Positions 34,910 to 44,264 of a DNA stretch of 64,000 nt are shown piece by piece; within the stretch, counting starts at the first letter, position 1; the number at the start of each line of letters is the position of its first letter. The notes beneath the pieces are model-generated. The model saw only the letters and a list, made by a program, of their open reading frames with translations. It was not told the DNA's origin and did not search any database. The translations under genes and the position numbers were made by a program. The stretch comes from Bacillota bacterium. Lineage in GTDB: Bacteria; Bacillota; Clostridia; Lachnospirales; Lachnospiraceae. Location: positions 1-64,000 of the forward strand of contig JAEZLH010000024.1 in NCBI GenBank assembly GCA_023435895.1, given 5' to 3'.

Positions 34910-36043
34910 TTAATTATTAAACCACACCTTTATTCCTATTTTGTCCACCGGCTGTTCCTCACAGTATTTCAAAATCTCAGAGGGGGAACCAATCATCATG
35001 ACTCCATTGGCGGATGCACCATTTTGGGAAACATAATCATAGATGGATGCATAATAGTGTGTGCGTAGCCCTTCGTTGCCAATCGCATTAACAAAATCTT
35101 TCTGATCCATCATAAAGCGAAGCAGTGCTTTAAAATGTGCTTCTAATATATCTCCGCTTAACTGCTTCTTCTCAGAATTAGAATCCTCCTGATACATATC
35201 AAAATAAGGATATTTTGAATTGATATTATCAAATGGTATTCCACTATGATACATTGAGAAACCAATGGTAGGAAACTCCAGAGTTTCGTCTTCTGCCATG
35301 CGCACTCCTACCCAAATGATGCTTTCATTCTTGTTCACCATCTCTGACACTTCATTCATTGACATAGGCTGATTAAAGGTAATCATAGCCTTTACTTTAA
35401 TATAGTTTGGCATTTCTTTCAGATAATTCTTCATTTCAGCAGGGGAACCCGACCCGCTCTTATTGCTTTCTGTACCAGTTGTTAAAAACTCCTTGAAAAG
35501 GTCGGTGTCAAAAAATTCATAGGGTAATTTTAATTTACCTCTATTCAGCTGCATTTGAAAAATCTTTTGATCCCCTCTTAACAAATCATATCGAAATACA
35601 GAAATGTCGTACTTACCGATACCGGTATGGTGTATTACAGATGCCGCATTAAAACTTCCCGGATAATGCAGTTCTGTGTATGCTGACATTCCTGCATCAA
35701 AATCCACTGATGTGGACGAATAACTCTTCCTCAATGGATTATAAAATGCTTGATTAAGTAAGGGTGTAATCAAAAAGTTAAAAACCAATAACAGACAAAG
35801 TATAATGCTGACCGATATGGTAACTATGAGCATCCCCTTCCGGTTAATCGATTTCCTTATCTTCTTTATTTCACTTTGCTTTTCTTGAAGCAAATCATCC
35901 TTCCACTCTATATCCAAATCATCTTGCTCATTGAGAAATTCCATAATTAATCGATTCTTTTCCAGTTCTTCTTCCACGAATTCTATTTCTTCTGAAGTTG
36001 CTGTATTTAATTTATATCGTTCAAAAGCTTCTTTAAAATTCAT
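34910..36043 (-). CDS. Anti-sigma factor (sigma factor regulator N/C type)
   Basis: 377 residues. The cytoplasmic N-terminus (1-68, MNFKEAFERYKLNTATSEEIEFVEEEL) resembles sigma-binding zinc-less anti-sigma domains. One membrane segment lies at about 71-95 (GMLIVTISVSIILCLLLVF), and an extracellular ~280-residue sensor follows. The layout matches the 'sigma factor regulator' N- and C-terminal domain families. It is coupled to the ECF sigma gene by an 11-bp overlap. It most likely holds the sigma factor at the membrane until an envelope signal is sensed; the signal is unknown. Confidence 0.82.
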   Translation of the reverse strand: MNFKEAFERYKLNTATSEEIEFVEEELEKNRLIMEFLNEQDDLDIEWKDDLLQEKQSEIKKIRKSINRKGMLIVTISVSIILCLLLVFNFLITPLLNQAFYNPLRKSYSSTSVDFDAGMSAYTELHYPGSFNAASVIHHTGIGKYDISVFRYDLLRGDQKIFQMQLNRGKLKLPYEFFDTDLFKEFLTTGTESNKSGSGSPAEMKNYLKEMPNYIKVKAMITFNQPMSMNEVSEMVNKNESIIWVGVRMAEDETLEFPTIGFSMYHSGIPFDNINSKYPYFDMYQEDSNSEKKQLSGDILEAHFKALLRFMMDQKDFVNAIGNEGLRTHYYASIYDYVSQNGASANGVMMIGSPSEILKYCEEQPVDKIGIKVWFNN

Positions 36044-36533
36044 AATCCTGCTCCTCCAAAATTTTTTTTAGTTTCATTCTTGCCCGGTGAATCAAGGTTT
36101 TTGCATTACTGTTGGATAGCCCCATTAATATAGCAATCTCCTTGATGGGTATATCAGCGTAATAATGCAAGGTTAATATCTCTCTGTATTTTGGTGGCAA
36201 TTGCAAAAGGCATTCAAAGACCAATTCATCTTTCTCTTTTTTAAGGAATTCACTCTCCGGGGTGAGATTTGGCGAAGTACCCTCTAGTTCTTGTTCATAC
36301 TCTAATCTGATGCGTTTATTCTTTCTTAAATAATCCAGCCAAAGGTGCTTACAAACGGTTAATAACCAATACTGAAATCCGAGTTTTTCACCCTTTAGGG
36401 AAAGGTAAGCTTTTTCAAATGCCTGACTGACGATATCTTCTGCAAGCTCTTTCTGTTTGCATAGTGAAATGGTATATAGATAAGTTGCTTTGTAATACTT
36501 TCGATATAGTAGCTCTAGTAAATCAGGTTGCAT
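36033..36533 (-). CDS. ECF-family RNA polymerase sigma factor
   Basis: 166 residues from the ATG at 36533, preceded by GGGAGG; the frame upstream to 36680 runs through promoter and CRISPR-like sequence and is not coding. Region 2 (LYRKYYKATYLYTISLCKQKELAEDIVSQAFEKAY, then FQYWLLTVCKHLWLDYLRK) and region 4 (LPPKYREILTLHYYADIPIKEIAILMGLSNSNAKTLIHRARMKLKKIL) are both complete, with no region 3, as in ECF sigmas. It is the first gene of the operon with its anti-sigma and is likely autoregulated from the motif at 36555-36582. Confidence 0.9.
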   Translation of the reverse strand: MQPDLLELLYRKYYKATYLYTISLCKQKELAEDIVSQAFEKAYLSLKGEKLGFQYWLLTVCKHLWLDYLRKNKRIRLEYEQELEGTSPNLTPESEFLKKEKDELVFECLLQLPPKYREILTLHYYADIPIKEIAILMGLSNSNAKTLIHRARMKLKKILEEQDYEF

Positions 36534-36554
36534 TCTTAACCTCCCTTCAGTATA

Positions 36555-36582
36555 GAAACGTTTTGGGGCGAAAAAGGTTACA
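36555..36582 (-). promoter_or_regulatory. Candidate autoregulated ECF promoter
   Basis: On the - strand TGTAAC (36577-36582), a 16-bp spacer and CGTTTC (36555-36560), 22 bp before the sigma gene ATG. The AAC of the -35 and CGT of the -10 are the conserved features of ECF (SigW/SigM-type) promoters. Confidence 0.5.
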
Positions 36583-36646
36583 GGGGAATGATGGATAATG
36601 TGTGGTGTAACAGAAGATGATAGATAAGTGCGAACGAATCGAAATC

Positions 36647-36678
36647 CACGCAACCACAAAGGGTGCGTGGATTGAAAC
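36647..36678 (+). repeat. Solitary type I-C-like CRISPR repeat (32 nt), no array
   Basis: The 32 bases at 36647-36678 fit the type I-C repeat layout position by position: a 2-nt head, CGCAACC stem, 5-nt loop, GGGTGCG stem, and the highly conserved 3' end TGGATTGAAAC. Only one copy is present and there is no spacer or cas gene in the window. The 5' side extends the palindrome to AATCCACGCA / TGCGTGGATT (36643-36652, 36664-36673). Confidence 0.55.
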
Positions 36679-36706
36679 AATCAATAAACAATATTCGTTA
36701 TGACAC

Positions 36707-37240
36707 TTATTTCCTTGGCAGTTTGTCACTCCATTCAACTCTATAACTGCCTTCTACATTTTTTGGTTTTAAAATAAGCCTATACTCTCCAGGTATGCTA
36801 TCATAATCAAATTGAAGATACGCAAAGTCCGGAATAATGATTGATTTTCCATTCCTATCGATTTCATTTTTAACTTCCTCTTTACCACTTAGATAGCCAC
36901 TATTGAAAGGATATGATGAATAAATTAATTCTCTGAAAACTTTGCCGTTTTCAAATATAACATAACCACTATAAATTGTTTTGTTTTTAGGATTCACAAT
37001 CTCCCAATCTACTTTACCAGCCTTTAACTCAAAATCGAGGGAAGCATAAAACCCAACAGTAGATTTTGAAGTGTATGTAGCAGTCATGGTATTGCCCGAA
37101 GATTCAGAAAATACCCCCTCATTTGCTTTATATTTTATAGGACTATATAAAAAATTTGTAAAAATTATATAGCCTAATCCCCCTAGCATAATAAACGATA
37201 CTATTAGTAAACTCCATATAGTCAACTTTTTATTTTTCAT
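36707..37240 (-). CDS. Membrane-anchored extracellular protein, unknown
   Basis: 177 residues. A short positive N-terminus (MKNKKLT) and one hydrophobic segment (8-30) act as signal anchor, followed by ~145 predominantly beta-strand residues outside the cell (STVGFYASLDFELKAGKVDWEIVNPKNKTIYSGY). The pattern, with polar strands and a final 'YRLILKPKNVEGSYRVEW', looks like an immunoglobulin-like or lipocalin-like beta-sandwich, but no family is recognised. GGGAGGAGATA precedes the ATG. It is the next gene upstream of the ECF operon on the same strand and could be part of its envelope-stress regulon (inference from position only). Confidence 0.6.
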   Translation of the reverse strand: MKNKKLTIWSLLIVSFIMLGGLGYIIFTNFLYSPIKYKANEGVFSESSGNTMTATYTSKSTVGFYASLDFELKAGKVDWEIVNPKNKTIYSGYVIFENGKVFRELIYSSYPFNSGYLSGKEEVKNEIDRNGKSIIIPDFAYLQFDYDSIPGEYRLILKPKNVEGSYRVEWSDKLPRK

Positions 37241-37414
37241 TATCTCCTCCCACGTGAATAATACAAATTAAATCAATTCCAATGTACATGGTAATATTAT
37301 ACATAATTGGCTGCATTAATTCAATTCTAATAACACTTACATTTCTGTTAAATTTATGCACATTATTTATTCGATAAGGAAAGGATAAGCCAAGTCATAG
37401 TCGTAAAACATCAC

Positions 37415-37438
37415 AAAAAGTGGCACCCAAAAAGCCAC
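37415..37438 (-). terminator. Probable terminator of gltBD
   Basis: GTGGC/GCCAC stem with TTTTTG on the - strand, about 110 bp after the gltD stop. The stem is short. Confidence 0.45.
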
Positions 37439-37547
37439 CTAAAGCTTCCAGAGTACCACCTATTTTACATCCCATAACTACCAATCCATCCTAATCCCCT
37501 TTGACCAGTCCGGCTAGTAATCATGCTATTCAATTTTATTTATCAAT

Positions 37548-39047
37548 TTATAACTTGCTATATCCCATCAATGCACTATCCACCGCTCTTGCCACATCAC
37601 GACCTTCACGAATCGCCCATACTACAAGGGATTGACCACGGTGCATATCGCCTGTTACGAACACCTTATCCACATTTGTTTTATAGGAACCGTTAGCAGT
37701 CTTAACATTAGTTCTTTGATCAAGCTCAACTCCAAAAGCGTTTGCAACATAGGACTGAGTACCGAGGAAACCTGCTGCAATAAGAACTAGATCTACATCA
37801 ATTTCCTTTTCACTTCCAGACACTTCCACCATCATGAAACGTCCTGCTGTTTCATCATATTTGCTCTCCAAGCTTACAATCACAGCCTTGTTAACATTGC
37901 CTTTTTTGTCCGCCTTGAATTCTTTTACGGTTGTTTGATATACTCTTGGATCATCTCCGAATACCGCTGCTGCCTCCTGCTGACCGTAATCAGTCTTGCA
38001 GACCTTTGGCCATTCCGGCCAAGGATTACTCTCGGTTCTCTGATCGGGAAGCTTCGGCATCATCTCTAATTGGAGAACTGACTTTGCTCCTTGGCGGATG
38101 GAAGTTCCCACACAGTCATTACCGGTGTCGCCACCGCCGATTACAAGTACATTCTTATTCTTAGCAGTTATTGTCCAGCTCTTGATATCCTGAGCAACTG
38201 TTGTGTTACCATCCAATAAATCCTTTGTCGCAGCTTTCAGGAAGTCCACCGCAAAGTAGATTCCGTTTGCTTCTCTTCCGGGAACCTTAATGTCTCTCGG
38301 GTTTGATGCACCGCATGCTAGAACCACGCTGTCATATTCCTTTAAAAGCTCATCAGCTTTGTAATTCTCACCCACATTGGCATCTGTGATAAAGGTAACT
38401 CCTTCTTCTTTCATCAGGTTCACTCTACGGTCAATTACATGCTTTTCTAATTTCATGTTCGGGATTCCGTACATCAATAAACCACCAATTCGGTCGGAAC
38501 GCTCAAATACGGTTACGGAATGTCCTCTCTTATTAAGCTGATCTGCTGCCGCCAGACCGGAAGGACCGGAACCGATAACCGCCACCTTTTTGCCGGTACG
38601 GATGGACGGAGGATTGGGAGTCATGTATCCTTCTTCATAACCATATTCCGCAATTGCATATTCATTCTCTTTGATGGTGACCGGATCGCCGTTAAGGCCA
38701 CAGGTACAAGCTGCTTCACAAAGTGCGGGACAAACTCTGCCTGTGAACTCCGGAAAATTATTGGTCTTAAGAAGACGGGATAATGCCTGCTTCCTGTTAC
38801 CTCTGTATAATAAATCGTTCCATTCCGGAATCAGATTATTGAGGGGACAGCCCGAAGCCATCCCTCCGATTATCATGCCTGACTGACAAAATGGTACTCC
38901 GCATTCCATACAGCGCGCCCCCTGGCATTTTCTTTCCTCCAAGGAAAGAGGCTGATGGAATTCATTAAAATGTTTAATTCTATCCTTAGGTGTTTCGGCA
39001 GCGGTATCCACTCTGCCAAATTCCATAAATCCTGTTGGTTTACCCAT
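37548..39047 (-). CDS. gltD: Glutamate synthase small subunit (NADPH)
   Basis: 499 residues from the ATG at 39047 (AAGGAGGTAACT upstream). It passes electrons from NAD(P)H via FAD to the large subunit. N-terminal Fe-S cysteines: CQGARCMECGVPFCQSG and CPALCEAACTCGLNG. FAD site VAVIGSGPSGLAAADQL, NAD(P)H site VLVIGGGDTGNDCVG and a second flavin contact FVTGDMHRGQSLVVWAI are intact. It starts 31 bp after gltB; with GltB and GlnA it forms the GS-GOGAT route for ammonium. The region around residues 380-400 has a typical small-subunit insertion. Confidence 0.96.
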   Translation of the reverse strand: MGKPTGFMEFGRVDTAAETPKDRIKHFNEFHQPLSLEERKCQGARCMECGVPFCQSGMIIGGMASGCPLNNLIPEWNDLLYRGNRKQALSRLLKTNNFPEFTGRVCPALCEAACTCGLNGDPVTIKENEYAIAEYGYEEGYMTPNPPSIRTGKKVAVIGSGPSGLAAADQLNKRGHSVTVFERSDRIGGLLMYGIPNMKLEKHVIDRRVNLMKEEGVTFITDANVGENYKADELLKEYDSVVLACGASNPRDIKVPGREANGIYFAVDFLKAATKDLLDGNTTVAQDIKSWTITAKNKNVLVIGGGDTGNDCVGTSIRQGAKSVLQLEMMPKLPDQRTESNPWPEWPKVCKTDYGQQEAAAVFGDDPRVYQTTVKEFKADKKGNVNKAVIVSLESKYDETAGRFMMVEVSGSEKEIDVDLVLIAAGFLGTQSYVANAFGVELDQRTNVKTANGSYKTNVDKVFVTGDMHRGQSLVVWAIREGRDVARAVDSALMGYSKL

Positions 39048-39078
39048 AGTTACCTCCTTATTCAATAGTAGGTTGTTA

Positions 39079-42000
39079 TTATTTTCTGGTATTTGCAAAG
39101 AAAGCTTCGATCTGAGCCTTATCACTGTTAAGACCCTTCTCTTCCATCTTGGCAATGGTTTGTAGCATACGTCTGTAATCATGAGGAATGATCTTTTTGA
39201 ACTTTGGCAGGTAAGCCAGGAAGTTATCCAGTATTTCCTTACCCTTCACGGAATTGGTATATTGCACGTGTTCTTCAATCATTTCCTTTAATTCAAGGAC
39301 ATCGTATTTATCATGAACGGCTTCGAAGGAAACAAGTCCCTTGTTCAGCTTCTTATATAAATCACTGTCTTCATCCAGTACGTATGCGATACCGCCGCTC
39401 ATACCGGCTGCAAAGTTTTTACCTGTTTTACCAAGTACCGCTACTCTGCCGCCTGTCATATATTCACAGCCGTGATCGCCAACACCTTCCACTACCGCGG
39501 TTGCACCGGAGTTACGAACGCAGAAACGTTCTCCCGCAACACCGCTTATGAAAGCCTTACCGCTGGTTGCACCATAAAGGGCAACGTTACCGATAATGAT
39601 GTTTTCTTCTGCTTTAAACTTACTATTCTTAGGAGGGAATGCAACCAGCTTACCACCGGATAAGCCTTTACCGAAGTAGTCATTGCTATCACCTTCTAAT
39701 TCAATGGTGAGTCCATTGGGTATAAATGCACCAAAGCTCTGTCCACCGCTGCCCTGTGCTTCAATTACAAAGGTATCTTCCTTTAATGTGGTTGCATATC
39801 TCTTTGTAATTTCAGAGCCTAATATAGTACCGAAGGTACGATCCGTATTGGTTACCGGAACCTGTAGCTTCTGTTGTTTATTTTCATTTAGCTTAAATTT
39901 CTTAAGAAGTACCTTTTCATCAATGGTTTTCTCTAATTTGAAATCATACATTTGATCTGCTTCAAAATGTACTACTTCGCCTTTTTCGATGAAAGGATTA
40001 TCAAGGATTGCTTTCAGATTCACTAATTTTGCTTTATCCTTCTCATTGATGATATCGCCAACTTTGAGTAAATCTGTACGTCCAACCAATTCATTGATGG
40101 TTCTGATTCCCAGTTTCGCCATGTATTCACGAAGTTCCTGCGCAATAAATCTCATGAAATTCTCTACATATTCCGGCTTGCCGGTGAATCTTTTACGAAG
40201 CTCCGGATTCTGGGTTGCAACACCAACCGGACAGGTATCCAAATTACATACTCTCATCATAACACAGCCAAGAGTAATCAAAGGTGTGGTTGCAAAACCA
40301 AATTCCTCTGCTCCCAATAAGCCTGCAATTACAACATCACGACCGGTCATCAACTTACCGTCCGTCTCGATTCTTACCTTGGAACGTAAACCGTTCATGA
40401 TCAGAGTCTGGTGGGTTTCTGCAAGACCTAATTCCCAAGGAAGACCCGCATTGTATACGGAGTTCTTCGGTGCTGCGCCTGTACCGCCATCATAGCCGGA
40501 TATCAGTATTACACCTGCACCTGCTTTGGCAACACCTGCTGCAATGGTTCCAACACCTGCTTCGGACACCAGCTTAACGGAAATTCTTGCGCTGGTATTG
40601 GCATTCTTAAGGTCATAGATTAACTGAGCCAAATCTTCGATGGAATAAATATCATGGTGAGGGGGAGGAGAGATTAAACCAACGCCAGGTGTGGAATGTC
40701 TGGTCTTTGCAATCCAAGGATATACTTTCTCCGCTGGCAGCTGACCGCCTTCTCCGGGCTTCGCTCCCTGTGCCATCTTAATCTGGATTTCTTTCGCGCT
40801 AACTAGGTATTCGCTGGTAACACCGAAGCGTCCGGATGCAACCTGCTTGATCGCAGAACAACGATTCAGTCCATCTTCTCCAAGCTTCAGACGCTCCAAG
40901 CTTTCGCCACCTTCACCGCTGTTGGATTTACCCCCAAGACGATTCATTGCGATAGCCAGTGCTTCATGCGCTTCCTGTGAGATGGAGCCATAGGACATTG
41001 CTCCAGTCTTAAAGCGTTTTACGATTTCATCCACGCTCTCAACTTCATCAATGTTAACTCCCTCTTCCGGATAATTAAAGTCAAATAATCCTCTAATATT
41101 AACCGAATGCTGTTCGGATACCATTTCCTTGGAATATTCTTTGAACAAGCTGTAATCACCGGTACGGGTTGCCTTCTGTAATAAGTGAATGGTCTTAGGA
41201 TTATACAAATGCTCCTCTTCCCCGCTTCTCATCTTGTGGGAACCCACACTGTCCAGGGTCAAATCCAGGTTTAATCCCAGAGGATCGAATGCATGGGAAT
41301 GAAGATCATCCACTGCATCCTCCATTTCTTTTAAGGTAATGCCTTCTACACGGCTTACGGTTCCTGTAAAGTATTTATCAATTACTTCTTTGCAGATACC
41401 GATTGCTTCGAATATCTTAGAACCCTGATAGGACTGGATTGTTGAGATACCCATCTTGGAGGCAATCTTTATAATTCCATGAATTACTGCATGGTTGTAA
41501 TCGTCCACCGCTGCATAGTAATCCTTATCGAGCATATTGTTGTCAATTAACTGGCGGATGGTTTCCTGCGCCAGATAAGGGTTAACCGCTGTTGCACCAT
41601 AACCCAGCAGACATGCGAAATGATGAACATCTCTTGGTTCCGCACTCTCTACAATAATGGATAAGGCAGTTCTCTTCTTGGTACGAACCAGGTGCTGTTG
41701 AAGAGCAGATACCGCTAATAAGGAAGGAATTGCTACATGGTTTTCATCCACACCACGGTCGGACAGGATCAATATATTCGCACCCTCTTTAAAGGAACGG
41801 TCTGCTTCCAGACACATCTGATGAATTGCTCTCTCCAGGGAGGTATTCTTATAATAAATCATCGGAATAACGCCTACTTTAAAGCCCGGCTTCTTCATTA
41901 GCTTTATCTTTAATAAATCCGTGTTGGTTAAAATGGGATTGTTAATCTTTAATACTTTACAATTATCAGAACATTCCTCTAAGAGATTACCTGCTTCGCC

Positions 42001-43635
42001 CATATATACGGCGGTAGCGGTTACGATCTCTTCACGGATTGCATCAATGGGAGGATTGGTTACCTGCGCAAATAACTGTTTGAAATAATTGAATAAAGGC
42101 GGATTCTTTTTGGAAAGCATGGGAAGGGGTGAGTCAGCACCCATTGCCACAACTGCTTCATTACCCGCTGATGCCATCGGTAATATGGTAGATTTATAAT
42201 CTTCATAGGTGTATCCGAATGCCTTTTGTAATCTGGCAAGCTCTTCATCGCTATATTCAATCACCTTCTTGTTGGGAATGCGAAGATCCTTCAAACGAAC
42301 CAGATTGGAATCCAGCCATTCACCATAGGGACGACGATTTACATAATCATTCTTTAAGTCTTCATCATCAATTAATTGACCTTTAACTGTATCAACCAAA
42401 AGCATCTTGCCCGGACGAAGTCTTTCTTTCTTGATTACTTTATCCGCTGCCACATCCATAACACCAACTTCGGAGGAAAGAATTAAATATCCATCACTGG
42501 TAATGTAATAACGGGAAGGTCTCAGTCCATTACGATCAAGTACCGCACCCATGATATCACCGTCAGAGAATAAAATGGAAGCAGGTCCATCCCAAGGCTC
42601 CATCATAGTAGCATAGTATTGATAAAAATCCTTCTTCTCGCTGCTGATTGCAGAATCATTGCTCCAAGGCTCAGGAATGGTAATCATCACCGCGTGGGGA
42701 AGATCCATACCGCTCATTACTAGGAACTCTAATGTATTATCAAGCATCGCGGAGTCGGAACCCTCTGTATTCACTACCGGAATAACCTTATGGAGTTCAC
42801 CCTTCATATGCTCGGATTTCATGGTTTCTTCTCTGGCAAGCATTTTATCCGCATTACCACGTATTGTATTAATCTCACCGTTATGAACAATAACCCTGTT
42901 CGGATGAGCTCTTTGCCAGCTGGGATTCGTATTGGTGGAGAATCTGGAGTGTACTAATGCGATTGCACTCTCATAAGCTTCATCTTGCAGATCCCTAAAG
43001 AACAGACGCAGCTGATCCACTAGGAACATACCTTTATAAACGATGGTACGGCTGGATAAGGATACCACATAGGTGTTATCATTACTTTGCTCAAAGATTC
43101 TTCTTGCAATATAAAGCTTACGGTCAAAATCAAGACCTTTATTTACATTAGCAGGTCTTTTAATAAAGCCCTGTAGAATGTATGGCATACATTCTACTGC
43201 ACGTTCGCCGAGAATATCAGGAGTGGTGGGAACCTCTCTCCAACCGAGAAATTTGAGGCCTTCTTTCTCAACAACGATTTCAAACATCTTCTTTGCCTGG
43301 TTTCTTTTCAGCTCTTCCTGAGGGAAGAAGAACATACCCACGCCATAATCACGCTCATCACCAAGTTCAAAATTCAAAGGCTTAGTTACCTTAGAAAAAA
43401 ACTTATGTGAAACTTGAAGAAGAATTCCAACACCATCACCGGTCTTACCGTTGGCATCCTTACCTGCGCGGTGTTCCAAATTTTCAACAATTTTTAAAGC
43501 ATTTTCCACTGTGCTGTGCGTCTTCACACCCTTCATGTGTACTACAGCACCAATACCACAGTTATCATGTTCAAATCTAGGATCGTACAAGCCCTGTGGA
43601 ACTTGTGTTATTTCCTCTCTGATGTTATTCTGCAT
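39079..43635 (-). CDS. gltB: Glutamate synthase large subunit
   Basis: 1518 residues from the ATG at 43635 (GAGGAG upstream). Glutamine + 2-oxoglutarate give two glutamate. The class II amidotransferase domain begins at the nucleophile C26 (EHDNCGIGAVV), implying removal of a 25-residue propeptide. The central and FMN domains follow (GEGGESLERL, AKPGEGGQLPAEKVYPWIAKTRHSTPGVGLISPPPHHDIYSIEDLAQL). The 3Fe-4S cysteines are in CVMMRVCNLDTCPVG, and a C-terminal beta-helix GXGXG domain completes it. It is the first gene of gltBD, behind a promoter and a terminator-containing leader with an ANTAR-type hexaloop. Confidence 0.97.
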   Translation of the reverse strand: MQNNIREEITQVPQGLYDPRFEHDNCGIGAVVHMKGVKTHSTVENALKIVENLEHRAGKDANGKTGDGVGILLQVSHKFFSKVTKPLNFELGDERDYGVGMFFFPQEELKRNQAKKMFEIVVEKEGLKFLGWREVPTTPDILGERAVECMPYILQGFIKRPANVNKGLDFDRKLYIARRIFEQSNDNTYVVSLSSRTIVYKGMFLVDQLRLFFRDLQDEAYESAIALVHSRFSTNTNPSWQRAHPNRVIVHNGEINTIRGNADKMLAREETMKSEHMKGELHKVIPVVNTEGSDSAMLDNTLEFLVMSGMDLPHAVMITIPEPWSNDSAISSEKKDFYQYYATMMEPWDGPASILFSDGDIMGAVLDRNGLRPSRYYITSDGYLILSSEVGVMDVAADKVIKKERLRPGKMLLVDTVKGQLIDDEDLKNDYVNRRPYGEWLDSNLVRLKDLRIPNKKVIEYSDEELARLQKAFGYTYEDYKSTILPMASAGNEAVVAMGADSPLPMLSKKNPPLFNYFKQLFAQVTNPPIDAIREEIVTATAVYMGEAGNLLEECSDNCKVLKINNPILTNTDLLKIKLMKKPGFKVGVIPMIYYKNTSLERAIHQMCLEADRSFKEGANILILSDRGVDENHVAIPSLLAVSALQQHLVRTKKRTALSIIVESAEPRDVHHFACLLGYGATAVNPYLAQETIRQLIDNNMLDKDYYAAVDDYNHAVIHGIIKIASKMGISTIQSYQGSKIFEAIGICKEVIDKYFTGTVSRVEGITLKEMEDAVDDLHSHAFDPLGLNLDLTLDSVGSHKMRSGEEEHLYNPKTIHLLQKATRTGDYSLFKEYSKEMVSEQHSVNIRGLFDFNYPEEGVNIDEVESVDEIVKRFKTGAMSYGSISQEAHEALAIAMNRLGGKSNSGEGGESLERLKLGEDGLNRCSAIKQVASGRFGVTSEYLVSAKEIQIKMAQGAKPGEGGQLPAEKVYPWIAKTRHSTPGVGLISPPPHHDIYSIEDLAQLIYDLKNANTSARISVKLVSEAGVGTIAAGVAKAGAGVILISGYDGGTGAAPKNSVYNAGLPWELGLAETHQTLIMNGLRSKVRIETDGKLMTGRDVVIAGLLGAEEFGFATTPLITLGCVMMRVCNLDTCPVGVATQNPELRKRFTGKPEYVENFMRFIAQELREYMAKLGIRTINELVGRTDLLKVGDIINEKDKAKLVNLKAILDNPFIEKGEVVHFEADQMYDFKLEKTIDEKVLLKKFKLNENKQQKLQVPVTNTDRTFGTILGSEITKRYATTLKEDTFVIEAQGSGGQSFGAFIPNGLTIELEGDSNDYFGKGLSGGKLVAFPPKNSKFKAEENIIIGNVALYGATSGKAFISGVAGERFCVRNSGATAVVEGVGDHGCEYMTGGRVAVLGKTGKNFAAGMSGGIAYVLDEDSDLYKKLNKGLVSFEAVHDKYDVLELKEMIEEHVQYTNSVKGKEILDNFLAYLPKFKKIIPHDYRRMLQTIAKMEEKGLNSDKAQIEAFFANTRK

Positions 43636-43684
43636 AAACACTCCTCTTTCTTTATATTAATTTAATTTAATTCCGAAAAACAGT

Positions 43685-43737
43685 AAAAAAATAAGCACTT
43701 TAGACTACTCCCTTGCAATCTAAAACGCCCTTGTTTT
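43685..43737 (-). promoter_or_regulatory. gltB leader: ANTAR-type hexaloop hairpin overlapping a terminator
   Basis: On the - strand a perfect 5-bp stem AAAAC/GUUUU (43733-43737, 43722-43726) closes the 6-base loop AAGGGC (A at 1, G at 4), starting about 5 bases from the predicted RNA 5' end. Its 3' side is also the 5' arm of a 10-bp terminator stem GCGUUUUAGA / UCUAAAGUGC (43719-43728 and 43695-43704, two G-U pairs), followed by UUAUUUUUUU (43685-43694). The two hairpins are mutually exclusive. The glnA leader shares CAAGGGCGTT and the same logic. Confidence 0.72.
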
Positions 43738-43745
43738 ATGTGTTG

Positions 43746-43774
43746 ATTATAGTATAGATATGCCGTATTGACAA
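43746..43774 (-). promoter_or_regulatory. gltB promoter
   Basis: TTGTCA (43769-43774), 17-bp spacer, TATAAT (43746-43751) on the - strand. Bases around the -35 (TTGnCAA..CGGC) match the glnA promoter. Confidence 0.85.
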
Positions 43775-43779
43775 GACTA

Positions 43780-44240
43780 TTTTCATAGAAAATTAGGCAA
43801 AATAATTATTTTATTAATAAATTAATCAAGTATACCTAAGATAATAAGGAAATACACTGTTATTGCTTAATATTATTAAGTTTCCAAATGTATCCTTCAT
43901 CCAATTACAACATTGTTTTATCTATTCATTATGCTATTCATTGTATTTATAAGAAAAACCTTGCCCAACACAACATTTTCATTACTATGGTGTTTTTGAA
44001 TACAATGCTTCGAAACTGACTTTTATGGCTTAGGGTATATAGCCACTATTACAGAAGATACAGGGCTCCAGTCCCAAATTCTATAAGCTATCCTAAAAAA
44101 TAAAACACATATCGATTAACTAATCCGCCAATTCAGTCGATATATTTTATAATGATATCTTGTTTACATTAAACTCTTTTATATCCTTTTAATTGCTTAT
44201 TACGGCTCGATAGTCTAAGATTTTTAAGACTTTCGAATCT
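43780..44240. other. Spacer between divergent gltB and fliK-like genes
   Basis: AT-rich. I see no third gene. A near-match to a sigma-D box (ACGGCTCGATA around 44200) is too imperfect to call for the fliK-like gene. Confidence 0.4.
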
Positions 44241-44264
44241 ACTATACTACAAAGGGGGTTCCAA

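Noticed and set aside
39204..40495. Several + strand frames inside gltB
   Set aside because: Shadows of the gltB reading frame, without ribosome sites and with biased, low-complexity products.
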